This document shows positions 1 through 6,575 of a DNA stretch of 7,858 bases, piece by piece. Every line of letters starts with the position of its first letter. Position 1 is the first letter of the stretch. The notes beneath the pieces were generated by a model. That model had not been told where the DNA came from, made no database searches, and saw only the letters and a list, made by a program, of their open reading frames with translations. The stretch comes from an uncultured Clostridia bacterium (GTDB taxonomy: Bacteria > Bacillota > Clostridia > Christensenellales > CAG-138). The stretch spans positions 1 through 7,858 of the forward strand of contig CAMHDC010000052.1 of the NCBI GenBank assembly GCA_946183765.1. Direction: 5' to 3'. The position numbers and the translations under genes are program-made.

Positions 1-1407
1 CCCGTGGCCAAGGTGGGCGACGAGCTCACCGGCGGCGACGTGCTGGGCACCGTCCAGGAGACGGAGATCGTCACCCACAAGATCATGGTGCCCCCCGGCG
101 TGTCCGGCAAGCTCACCTGGATCTTCGAGGGCGAGGCCAACATCGTCACCCCCATCGCCAAGTTGGAAAAGGACGGCAAGGAAGTGGAGCTGCCCATGCT
201 CCAGCGCTGGCCCGTGCGCCGGGGCCGTCCCTATAAGGAAAAGCTGCCCCCCACGGAGCCCATGGTCACCGGCCAGCGGGTCATCGACACCCTGTTCCCG
301 GTCGCCAAGGGCGGCGTGGCCGCCGTGCCCGGCCCCTTCGGCAGCGGCAAGACCGTGGTCCAGCACCAGCTGGCCAAGTGGTCCGACGCGGACATCATCG
401 TCTACGTGGGCTGCGGCGAGCGCGGCAACGAGATGACCGACGTGTTGATGGAGTTCCCCGAGCTGAAGGACCCCAAGACGGGCCTTTCCCTGATGAAGCG
501 GACCATCCTCATCGCCAACACCTCGGACATGCCTGTGGCCGCCCGCGAGGCGTCCATCTACACGGGCATCACCATCGCCGAGTATTTCCGCGACATGGGC
601 TATAAGGTGGCCATCATGGCCGACTCCACCTCCCGCTGGGCCGAGGCCTTGCGTGAGATGTCCGGTCGTCTGGAGGAGATGCCCGGTGAAGAGGGTTATC
701 CTGCCTATTTAAGCTCCCGTCTTGCGGAGTTCTACGAGCGGGCCGGCGTGGTGAAGGTCCTGGGCTCCGGCGATACCACCGGCGCCATCTCCGCCATCGG
801 CGCCGTATCCCCGCCGGGCGGCGATATCTCCGAGCCCGTCTCCCAGGCCACGCTCCGCATCGTGAAGGTCTACTGGGGCCTTTCCTCCAAGCTGGCCTAC
901 GCCCGTCACTTCCCGGCCATCGACTGGCTCCAGAGCTACTCTCTGTACCTGGACCGTCTGGAGGGCTGGTTCAACGAGAACGTGGCCCCCGACTGGTCCG
1001 GCATGGTCCAGAAGACCATGAACATCCTCCAGGAGGAGAGCGAGCTGGACGAGATCGTGCGCCTGGTCGGTATCGACGCCCTGAGCCACAAGGATCGGCT
1101 CACCATGGAGGCAGCCCGGTCCATCCGCGAGGATTATCTGCACCAGAACGCCTTCCACGAGGTGGATACCTACACCTCCCCCCAGAAGCAGGCCCTGATG
1201 CTCAAGACCATCCTGGGGTACTACGAGAAGGCCAACGAGGCGCTGAACGCCGACGCGCCCTTCCACAAGCTCATCGCCCTGCCCGTCCGGGAGAAGATCG
1301 GACGACTGAAGTACGTGACCGAAGCGGAAGCCCCCGCTGCCTATGAGCAGATCATGCAGGAGATGGGCGACGAGATCGGTGCCCTGGTAGAAGGAGGTCT
1401 GAACTGA
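1..1407 (+). CDS. atpA (ntpA): V/A-type ATPase catalytic subunit A, 5'-truncated by the window edge
   Basis: This is the catalytic subunit of the V1/A1 head, which binds and hydrolyses (or makes) ATP at the A-B interfaces of a membrane rotary ATPase moving H+ or Na+. Only the 3' part is present. The frame is open to base 1, and the GTG at position 4 is an internal Val codon, not a start. Counting that codon as residue 1, the Walker A loop GPFGSGKT is at 110-117, the GERGNE motif at 138-143, and the Walker B region lies around the segment ADSTSRWAEALRE. If the Walker lysine and GERGNE glutamate are matched to Enterococcus hirae NtpA K238 and E261 (recalled, not searched), about 122 residues are missing and the full protein would be near 589 aa, the normal length. 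The stop TGA overlaps the subunit B ATG by one base. All visible catalytic motifs are intact. The assignment is secure; whether it works as synthase or pump, and the coupling ion, cannot be told from here. Confidence 0.97.
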   Translation, partial: PVAKVGDELTGGDVLGTVQETEIVTHKIMVPPGVSGKLTWIFEGEANIVTPIAKLEKDGKEVELPMLQRWPVRRGRPYKEKLPPTEPMVTGQRVIDTLFPVAKGGVAAVPGPFGSGKTVVQHQLAKWSDADIIVYVGCGERGNEMTDVLMEFPELKDPKTGLSLMKRTILIANTSDMPVAAREASIYTGITIAEYFRDMGYKVAIMADSTSRWAEALREMSGRLEEMPGEEGYPAYLSSRLAEFYERAGVVKVLGSGDTTGAISAIGAVSPPGGDISEPVSQATLRIVKVYWGLSSKLAYARHFPAIDWLQSYSLYLDRLEGWFNENVAPDWSGMVQKTMNILQEESELDEIVRLVGIDALSHKDRLTMEAARSIREDYLHQNAFHEVDTYTSPQKQALMLKTILGYYEKANEALNADAPFHKLIALPVREKIGRLKYVTEAEAPAAYEQIMQEMGDEIGALVEGGLN

Positions 1408-2783
1408 TGCAGAAGGAATATCGTACCATATCCGAAGTCGTAGGCGCGCTGATGCTGGTGAACCAGGTCGAAGGCGTCAAGTACGACGAGCTGGTGGAGA
1501 TCGTCCAGGAGGACGGCTCCATCCGCCGGGGCAAGGTGCTGGAGGTCAACGGCGACCGCGCCTTGGTCCAGCTCTTCGAGGGCTCCCAGGGCCTTCGCGT
1601 CAGCACGGCCAAAGCCCGCTTCATGGGCCGGTCCATCGAGCTGGACGTGGCGCCCGATATGCTGGGCCGGGTCTTCGACGGCATGGGCAAGCCCAAGGAC
1701 GGCGGCCCCGCCCTGATCCCGGAGAAGCATCTCAACATCAACGGCAACCCCATGAACCCCGCCGCCCGGGACTATCCCTCCGAGTTCATCCAGACCGGCG
1801 TGTCCGCCATCGACGGCTTGAACACTCTGGTCCGCGGTCAGAAGCTCCCGGTGTTCTCCGGCAGCGGTTTGCCCCACGCCCAGCTGGCGGCGCAGATCGC
1901 CCGGCAGGCCAAGGTTTTGGGCTCCGATGAAAAGTTCGCCGTGGTGTTCGCCGCCGTGGGCATCACCTTCGAGGAAGCGGACTTCTTCATCAGCGACTTC
2001 CGCAAGACCGGCGCCATCGAGCGCACCGTCACGTTCATCAACCTCGCGAACGACCCGGCCATCGAGCGTATCGCCACCCCCCGTATGGCCATCACCGCGG
2101 CGGAGTACCTGGCCTATGATCTCGGGATGCACGTGCTGGTCATCATGACCGACATCACCAACTATGCCGAGGCTTTGCGTGAGATCTCCGCGGCCCGCAA
2201 GGAGGTGCCGGGGCGGCGCGGCTACCCGGGCTACATGTACACCGACCTGGCCACCATGTACGAGCGGGCCGGCCGTATCCGGGACAACAAGGGCTCCATC
2301 ACCATGATCCCCATCCTGTCCATGCCCGAGGACGACGTGACCCACCCCATCCCCGATTTGACCGGGTACATCACCGAGGGCCAAATCATTTTGAGCCGTG
2401 ACCTCTATCGCAAGGGCCTGACCCCGCCCATCAACGTGCTGCCCTCCCTGTCCCGTCTGAAGGACAAGGGCATCGGCAAGGGCAAGACCCGGGAGGATCA
2501 CGCGGACACCATGAACCAGCTGTTCTCCGCCTACTCGAGAGGCAAGGATGCCAAGGAGCTGGCGGTCATCCTGGGCGACGCGGCTTTGTCCGACACCGAC
2601 AAGCTCTACGCCAAGTTCGCGGATGCCTTCGAGGAGCAGTATATCTCCCAGGGCTACTACACCAACCGGACCATCGAGGAGACGCTGGATCTGGGCTGGA
2701 AGCTTTTGGGGATCCTTCCCAGGACGGAGCTCAAGCGTATTCGGGACGCGTATCTGGACAAGTACTACCATCCCGCAGAGTAA
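1407..2783 (+). CDS. atpB (ntpB): V/A-type ATPase regulatory subunit B
   Basis: This is the non-catalytic subunit of the A3B3 hexamer, which supplies residues to the catalytic site in A. It is 458 aa, the family length. The P-loop position is degenerate (SGSGLPH, residues 151-157, with no GKT), as expected for B. The conserved stretch RRGYPGYMYTDL (270-281) and PEDDVTHPIPDLTGYITEGQ (307-326) are diagnostic. Arg350, in the PSLSRLKDKG context, falls at the same number as the arginine finger known for E. hirae NtpB. The ATG overlaps the subunit A stop (TGATG). A strong ribosome binding site, AAGGAGG (1391-1397), sits 9 nt upstream inside the A gene, so the start is well fixed and translation is probably coupled. 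The protein ends just before the subunit D ribosome binding site. Nothing is odd in it. Confidence 0.98.
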   Translation: MQKEYRTISEVVGALMLVNQVEGVKYDELVEIVQEDGSIRRGKVLEVNGDRALVQLFEGSQGLRVSTAKARFMGRSIELDVAPDMLGRVFDGMGKPKDGGPALIPEKHLNINGNPMNPAARDYPSEFIQTGVSAIDGLNTLVRGQKLPVFSGSGLPHAQLAAQIARQAKVLGSDEKFAVVFAAVGITFEEADFFISDFRKTGAIERTVTFINLANDPAIERIATPRMAITAAEYLAYDLGMHVLVIMTDITNYAEALREISAARKEVPGRRGYPGYMYTDLATMYERAGRIRDNKGSITMIPILSMPEDDVTHPIPDLTGYITEGQIILSRDLYRKGLTPPINVLPSLSRLKDKGIGKGKTREDHADTMNQLFSAYSRGKDAKELAVILGDAALSDTDKLYAKFADAFEEQYISQGYYTNRTIEETLDLGWKLLGILPRTELKRIRDAYLDKYYHPAE

Positions 2784-2795
2784 GGGAGGACGCCT

Positions 2796-3428
2796 ATGGC
2801 GGCTATTCAGTATAAACCCACCCGCATGGAGCTGTCCAACCTGAAGAAACGGTTGAAGACGGCGGTGCGGGGCCATAAGATGATGAAGGACAAGCGGGAC
2901 GAGCTGGTCCGCCGATTCATCGTGCTGGCTCGGAAGAACAAGGAATTGAGGGAGCAGACGGAGGCGAAGATGGCTGCGGCCATGCAGAACTTCGTCCTGG
3001 CCAAGGCCACCATGAGCAACAACGAGATCGAGGAGGCCCTCCTCTATCCCGCCCGGGGCATCCAGGTGGACGCGGAGAAGCAGAACATCCTGTCCATCCC
3101 CGTGCCCAAGCTCTCCATGAGCACCTCGGAGGAGATCGTCTATCCCTACGGCTTCTCCTCCACCAGCGCGGATCTGGACGGCGCGGTCCAGGCTATCGCC
3201 GAAGCTTTGCCCCTGATGCTGGAGCTCGCTGAGGTGGAAAAGAGCACGGCCCGCCTGGCGGACGAGATCGAGAAGACCCGCCGCCGGGTGAACGCCCTCG
3301 AATACGTCATGATCCCCCAGTACACCGAGGCCATCCACTCCATCCAGATGAAGCTGGACGAGAACGAACGCGGGAACCTGTCCCGGCTCATGAAGACCAA
3401 GGAGATGCTGCAGTCTCAGGCTCAATGA
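2796..3428 (+). CDS. atpD (ntpD): V/A-type ATPase central-stalk subunit D
   Basis: This is the rotor shaft subunit: its long N- and C-terminal helices form an antiparallel coiled coil that turns inside the A3B3 head. The protein is 210 aa, the usual size. The N-terminus (TRMELSNLKKRLKTAVRGHK, residues 9-28) is typical of subunit D, and the C-terminal part is a second long Lys/Glu-rich helix with the conserved pattern NALEYVMIPQY. The middle section, around residues 70-140, is the less conserved globular part. The ribosome binding site AAGGGAGG (2782-2789) overlaps the subunit B stop TAA and lies 6 nt before the ATG, which settles the start. Its stop codon overlaps the next gene's start (ATGA). 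Subunits F, G or H could lie elsewhere, since the operon continues with a different kind of gene. Confidence 0.97.
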   Translation: MAAIQYKPTRMELSNLKKRLKTAVRGHKMMKDKRDELVRRFIVLARKNKELREQTEAKMAAAMQNFVLAKATMSNNEIEEALLYPARGIQVDAEKQNILSIPVPKLSMSTSEEIVYPYGFSSTSADLDGAVQAIAEALPLMLELAEVEKSTARLADEIEKTRRRVNALEYVMIPQYTEAIHSIQMKLDENERGNLSRLMKTKEMLQSQAQ

Positions 3429-4351
3429 ACCTTGCAGAAATGGTGAAAAATGCGGGCTTCGCGGCAGGATATCTGCTGCCTGTGCCCCGATATGAGGAGT
3501 GGACGCGCCGCCGAGCAAGCGGCGCGTTTGCGCCGGAAGCGGACTGGATCGAAGGGGATCCGGCGGCCGCCTGGCCCTGGGCCAATGCATTGCTGCTGCT
3601 CATCTGGCCCTATCGTCCCTATGCCCCGGATGCCGCCCTCTCCGGCTATTACCCCGCCTCCAACCAAAGCTACCACGCCATGCAGGCCCTTGCCAAATCC
3701 CTGGCAGACCAGGGCGTCCGCGCTCAACGGGCGGCGGTGCCTGTGAAGTCCCTTCTGGTGGACCATGGCCTGGCGAGCTGCCTGGACAGCGACATGCTCT
3801 TTATCCCGGGCTTCGGCACCCGGTTCGTGATACAGGCGCTGATGGCGGCCCTGCCGAAGGATGAGCTGCATTTCACGCCGGAACAGACGCCCTTCGAAGC
3901 CTGCATCCACTGCAGGCGGTGCCAAAGGGCCTGCCCCGGCGGCGCCATCTCGACCAAGGGCTACGACTGGCGGGGGTGCCTTCGCGCCTTCGAAGACGGG
4001 CCGAAGATGCCCGAGTGGGTCATGGAGAAGATGACCTGCCTGTTGGGCTGTGAGATATGCCAGGACGTGTGCCCCCTCAATCATTTCATCCGGCCCCGGC
4101 CCCTGACCGAGGCGGAATCGGACGCATTCCGGTTGGACAGGTTGATTGCCGGGGACATCCAACCTGCCCTCGCCCTCATCGGCAAGAACATGAAGAAAGG
4201 CGGCAAGCTCACGGCCCAAGCGGCGGTGCTGGCGGCCAATCGAAAGAGGACCGATCTGCTCCCCCTGCTGGAAGAGCGGGCCGCGCAAACGGACGGCCCC
4301 TTGAAAGATACCCTCCAATGGGCAATTTCCCACTTGAAAAATGAGAGCTGA
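3425..4351 (+). CDS. QueG-superfamily double [4Fe-4S] protein, divergent
   Basis: The protein is 308 aa, somewhat short for epoxyqueuosine reductase (about 340-380 aa). It carries a two-cluster ferredoxin module: CxxCxxCxxxCP with cysteines 160, 163, 166 and 170, and CxxxCxxCxxxCP with cysteines 205, 209, 212 and 216. A helical C-terminal tail (about 255-305) resembles the HEAT-like end of QueG. Residues 115-140 have the QueG-like outline (GLA, then LFIPGFGTRF), but the usual GKN segment reads LDS, and the position of the QueG catalytic Asp, three residues before a conserved Pro, appears to be Ala103. It may therefore not reduce epoxyqueuosine. The cobalamin-binding part cannot be confirmed by eye. 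The ATG overlaps the subunit D stop by 4 bp with no clear ribosome binding site, so translation probably relies on coupling. The superfamily call is firm and the reaction is not, so no gene symbol is given. Confidence 0.8.
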   Translation: MNLAEMVKNAGFAAGYLLPVPRYEEWTRRRASGAFAPEADWIEGDPAAAWPWANALLLLIWPYRPYAPDAALSGYYPASNQSYHAMQALAKSLADQGVRAQRAAVPVKSLLVDHGLASCLDSDMLFIPGFGTRFVIQALMAALPKDELHFTPEQTPFEACIHCRRCQRACPGGAISTKGYDWRGCLRAFEDGPKMPEWVMEKMTCLLGCEICQDVCPLNHFIRPRPLTEAESDAFRLDRLIAGDIQPALALIGKNMKKGGKLTAQAAVLAANRKRTDLLPLLEERAAQTDGPLKDTLQWAISHLKNES

Positions 4352-4362
4352 CAGGATATAAT
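4334..4362 (+). promoter_or_regulatory. Promoter of the SRP RNA gene
   Basis: A housekeeping sigma-A type promoter. The -35 is TTGAAA (4334-4339), the spacer is 17 bp, and the -10 is a perfect TATAAT (4357-4362). The predicted start, 6-7 nt downstream at about 4369, coincides with the 5' strand of the SRP RNA terminal helix. The -35 lies inside the last codons of the QueG-like gene. This fits a strong constitutive promoter for a stable RNA. Confidence 0.9.
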
Positions 4363-4368
4363 ACCCTT

Positions 4369-4639
4369 TGCGTGCCAGACGGGGAGGTAGCGGTGCCCTG
4401 AACCCGCAATCCGCTATAGCGGGGTTGCATCCCCCGTTTGAGGCTCGTCGCTGTGGTGCCTGCCGCGCGAACGGAGCGTTGAATCGTGGGACTCGTGCAA
4501 CGGAAGCCTGTGAACCGTGTCAGATCCTGACGGAAGCAGCACTAAGCGGACCCTTCCGTGTGCCGCGAGGTCTCCTGCGAGGAGCCACCGGCAACCGGTA
4601 AGACGGTAGCGACCTGTCGAGAACGGGGTGCACGCATTT
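4369..4639 (+). ncRNA. ffs (scr): Signal recognition particle RNA, large Bacillus type with Alu domain
   Basis: This is the RNA scaffold of the signal recognition particle, which binds Ffh and brings nascent membrane and secreted proteins to FtsY at the membrane. The length is about 270 nt. The 5' Alu domain carries GGGGAGGTAGCGGTGCCCTG (4380-4399) and GCAATCCGCT, nearly identical to B. subtilis scRNA as I recall it. The ends pair: TGCGTGC (4369-4375) with GCACGCA (4630-4636). The Ffh-binding helix 8 lies around 4512-4550 and contains the conserved GGAAGCAGCA followed by CTAAG, then GTGCCGCGAGG. The apical loop reads UGAC (4528-4531) instead of the common GGAA, and the base before UCC is A (4524) instead of G. 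A strong promoter precedes the gene and an intrinsic terminator follows it. Exact ends are uncertain by a few bases; precursor processing is likely but not visible. Confidence 0.95.
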
Positions 4640-4673
4640 GAAAAAGGATGGTCTTTCGACCATCCTTTTTCAA
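4638..4673. terminator. Bidirectional intrinsic terminator between the SRP RNA and the deacetylase gene
   Basis: A perfect 16-bp inverted repeat (4638-4653 and 4658-4673) with a TTTC loop. The core GGATGGTC/GACCATCC is flanked by A5 on the left and T5 on the right, so either strand gives a GC-rich hairpin followed by a U tract. It follows directly on the 3' end of the SRP RNA and lies 24 bp beyond the stop of the convergent deacetylase gene, serving both transcripts. Confidence 0.92.
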
Positions 4674-4696
4674 TTCGTCTTGCTTTTGCTTCAAAG

Positions 4697-5686
4697 TCAG
4701 TTGTTGATCGTAGCATGCACGATGGGGCTGGTCAAGTCGAGCGGCAGGAAGGTATAGCCGTTCTCCAAAGCCCAGGGGATGAAATAGTGCAGGGCGGTGA
4801 TGCTGAAGATGTTGGGATCGTGCTGCAGAATGATGGTCGGACTGCCGTCCCGTTTGACGATAGAGCGCAGGACGGAATAGTAGTGGGAGATGTCGGCGGG
4901 GCTGTTCGATTGAGCGTCCCCGGCACTGGCGTTCCAGTCGAAATAGCGGTAACCCATGTCCTCCATGATCTTGGCGAGCCGGGTGATGATGCCGGGATTG
5001 AAGAAGCTGATGGTGTTGGCGCTGCCGCCGGGAAAGCGGAAGATGGCGGTGTACTGGCCCGTCTGCTCCCTGATGACTTCCTCTGTGGCCAAAAAGTCGG
5101 CAAAGAAAGCTTCCTCGCTGGCGTAGATCGTCTCAAATTCATGGGTGTAGGAGTGGACGCCGATGCTGTGCCCTTCCTCATAAGCTCGGCGGATCAGCTC
5201 CTGCCCGGGAGCTCTCCCCACGATGAAAAAAGTGGCCTTTACATCATACCGTTTCAACAGGTCCAGCAGGCGATCCGTAAAGGTGGCGGGCCCGTCGTCG
5301 AAGGTGAGATAGATGGTCTTGGGCGGGGGATCGATCACCTCGGGAAGCTGGACGGGCGCCACGGTGACGGTGCGGGTCGCCTGGGCCTGCTTGCCGTCGT
5401 CGTCCGCAACGGTGTAGGTGAGAGTATACTCTCCCACCAGGTAGGGGATCACGGCCCCTTCCACCGCGATGCGGTCCGTCAAATCTCCGCCCTGAGCATC
5501 CTGGGCCGTGGCGCCGGGGTCCTCAAAGGTGAACGCCGCGTTCACCGTCATGGAGGCATCCCCCTTCAGGGTGATGACCGGACCGGCGTTAGGTGCGGGG
5601 GAGGGCGGGGGCGTTTCGGCGCGGGCGGGAAGTGGACGCAGGATCAACAGCGCGCAGAGAACAAGCAGAATGATTTTGCGGATCAT
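4697..5686 (-). CDS. Secreted polysaccharide deacetylase (NodB domain) with Ig-like DUF5011-type domain
   Basis: A carbohydrate esterase 4 enzyme, expected to remove N-acetyl groups from peptidoglycan or another wall glycan outside the membrane. It is 329 aa. A signal peptide covers residues 1-23 (RK, a hydrophobic core, then ARA as a likely cleavage site), followed by a Pro-rich linker. Residues about 36-110 look like a bacterial Ig-like DUF5011/HYR-type domain (FEDPGATAQD, then GEYTLTYTVADDDG). The NodB domain follows from about 123: motif 1 TFDDGP (128-133, metal Asp131 and catalytic Asp130), motif 2 HSYTH (His178 and His182), motif 3 RFPGGS (217-222), motif 4 DWNASAGD (250-257) and motif 5 LQHD with His289. 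All key residues are present, so it should be active. It is the second gene after thymidylate kinase, 11 bp downstream, and its ribosome binding site is weak (AAGAAAAG). The exact substrate, such as muramic acid or GlcNAc residues, cannot be told. Confidence 0.93.
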   Translation of the reverse strand: MIRKIILLVLCALLILRPLPARAETPPPSPAPNAGPVITLKGDASMTVNAAFTFEDPGATAQDAQGGDLTDRIAVEGAVIPYLVGEYTLTYTVADDDGKQAQATRTVTVAPVQLPEVIDPPPKTIYLTFDDGPATFTDRLLDLLKRYDVKATFFIVGRAPGQELIRRAYEEGHSIGVHSYTHEFETIYASEEAFFADFLATEEVIREQTGQYTAIFRFPGGSANTISFFNPGIITRLAKIMEDMGYRYFDWNASAGDAQSNSPADISHYYSVLRSIVKRDGSPTIILQHDPNIFSITALHYFIPWALENGYTFLPLDLTSPIVHATINN

Positions 5687-5697
5687 AGCAACTTTTC

Positions 5698-6366
5698 TTA
5701 CAGAATCCCCTTCACCGCTGCGTACACACGCTGGGCGATGGTCTCAATGGACAGCAGCGCGCCGTCCGCCATGCAGGGGATTACCTGCACGTTATCAAGG
5801 CGCTCTCCGAAGGACAGGTACTTGGCCCGGGCCCGGATCTGGATGGAATCCTGCTTTTCGTATTCGTCCTTCTCATCCCCCACGTAGTCCCGATAGCCCT
5901 TCTTGCTCACGTTGCTTTGGGCGGCGGTCAAATCTACGTCCAGAATGAGGTACAGGTCGGGCTGGGGGAGCTTCAGCTGCCGATGCTCCAGTTCCAGCAC
6001 GAAGTCCAGAATGTCGGGCTTGTCCACGTCCCTGTCCCGGATGCTCTGATAGACCGCGTTGCTCAGCACGTACCGGTTGATGAGCAGCACGTCGAACCGG
6101 CTGTAGTCGAAGCCCTGGAAGGCCGCCCACCGGTCCATAGCGAACCAAAGGGCCATGCTCCGCTGGTCCACGTCGCTGGCAGAGACCCCATCCTTCTTGG
6201 TGAGGTACCGGCCCACGCAGCCGCCGAAGAAGCTGCCGTAGTCCGGGAAGGACAGGACGCCCACCGTGAAGCCCTGCTGCTCCAGTTTCACTCTGAGCTG
6301 CTCCATCTGTACGCTCTTGCCGGTGCCGTCGATGCCCTCAAATGCGATGATCTTCGTCTCGCTCAT
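5698..6366 (-). CDS. tmk: Thymidylate kinase-like protein (dTMP kinase)
   Basis: Phosphorylates dTMP to dTDP with ATP, a cytoplasmic step of dTTP synthesis. The protein is 222 aa, normal for the family. The P-loop is FEGIDGTGKS (residues 9-18). FPDYGS (40-45) and AMDRW (76-80) match nucleotide-binding stretches, and DLYLILDVD (137-145) is the usual core strand. The DR(Y/H/F) motif reads NRYVLSNAVYQ (97-107), with Asn in place of the usual Asp. A Lys/Arg/Asp/Glu-rich LID-like stretch follows at about 155-190. The frame stays open upstream to 6633, but the start is taken at 6366 because the P-loop then sits at the usual distance from Met1, AGGAAAGGG lies just upstream, and the promoter at 6401-6429 lies within the longer version. 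Alternatively it could be a relative that prefers another nucleoside monophosphate; tmk is the best call. Confidence 0.88.
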   Translation of the reverse strand: MSETKIIAFEGIDGTGKSVQMEQLRVKLEQQGFTVGVLSFPDYGSFFGGCVGRYLTKKDGVSASDVDQRSMALWFAMDRWAAFQGFDYSRFDVLLINRYVLSNAVYQSIRDRDVDKPDILDFVLELEHRQLKLPQPDLYLILDVDLTAAQSNVSKKGYRDYVGDEKDEYEKQDSIQIRARAKYLSFGERLDNVQVIPCMADGALLSIETIAQRVYAAVKGIL

Positions 6367-6400
6367 ACTTGCCCTTTCCTGTCGGATCGTATTTGAAAGC

Positions 6401-6429
6401 AGTATACCACATTCGGCCTGCCGGGGCAA
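6401..6429 (-). promoter_or_regulatory. Promoter of the tmk-deacetylase operon
   Basis: On the minus strand there is TTGCCC (6429-6424), a 17-bp spacer, and TATACT (6406-6401) preceded by TGG, giving an extended -10 (TGGTATACT). The predicted start is near 6394, which leaves about 28 nt of leader before the tmk ATG. The -35 is imperfect, but the extended -10 compensates. It is the only convincing promoter seen upstream of tmk. Confidence 0.65.
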
Positions 6430-6563
6430 GACAGCGTTTTCACGGCGCGGGGAAACGGGAAGGCAGGGAAGGGGACAGAAGAGCCCGAGGGCCCGCCGAT
6501 CCTGTCGGGAAGAACCGGGCATAGGGTGGCCGGATTCGCCGAAAACAGACCCCTCCCATCGTC

Positions 6564-6569
6564 TACAAT
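6564..6569 (+). promoter_or_regulatory. Possible -10 element for the SpoIIE-like gene
   Basis: TACAAT lies 6 nt before the ATG at 6576, so transcription would start at or next to the start codon. No good -35 is seen 17 bp upstream (the hexamer is GAAAAC). Two weak resemblances to Spo0A boxes (consensus TGTCGAA) lie upstream: TGTCGGG (6503-6509), and TTCGCCG (6535-6541) in reverse orientation, each 5 of 7. In B. subtilis, spoIIE is a Spo0A/sigma-A target, which makes this plausible, but the sequence match is poor. Confidence 0.3.
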
Positions 6570-6575
6570 GGGGCC

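Noticed and set aside
4..6. GTG at position 4 as the start of subunit A
   Set aside because: The frame is open to base 1 and roughly the first 120 residues of the family are missing, so this is an internal Val codon.
1341..3590. A 749-codon antisense open frame on the minus strand across subunits B and D
   Set aside because: It lies opposite two proven ATPase genes, its translation is rich in His, Gly, Leu and Gln without any domain, and such long antisense frames are expected where codon third positions are mostly G or C. No ribosome binding site or promoter supports it.
4368..4716. Short open frames on both strands over the SRP RNA
   Set aside because: The region is explained in full by the SRP RNA, its promoter and its terminator; the frames have no ribosome binding sites.
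4628..5887. A 419-codon plus-strand open frame over the deacetylase gene
   Set aside because: It is antisense to a deacetylase with all five NodB motifs and a signal peptide, and it starts inside the SRP RNA and its terminator. It shows no recognisable motif.
6483..6492. GCCC-GA-GGGC palindrome in the divergent intergenic region
   Set aside because: A 4-bp arm in GC-rich DNA is expected by chance and the 2-nt gap cannot form a stable hairpin.
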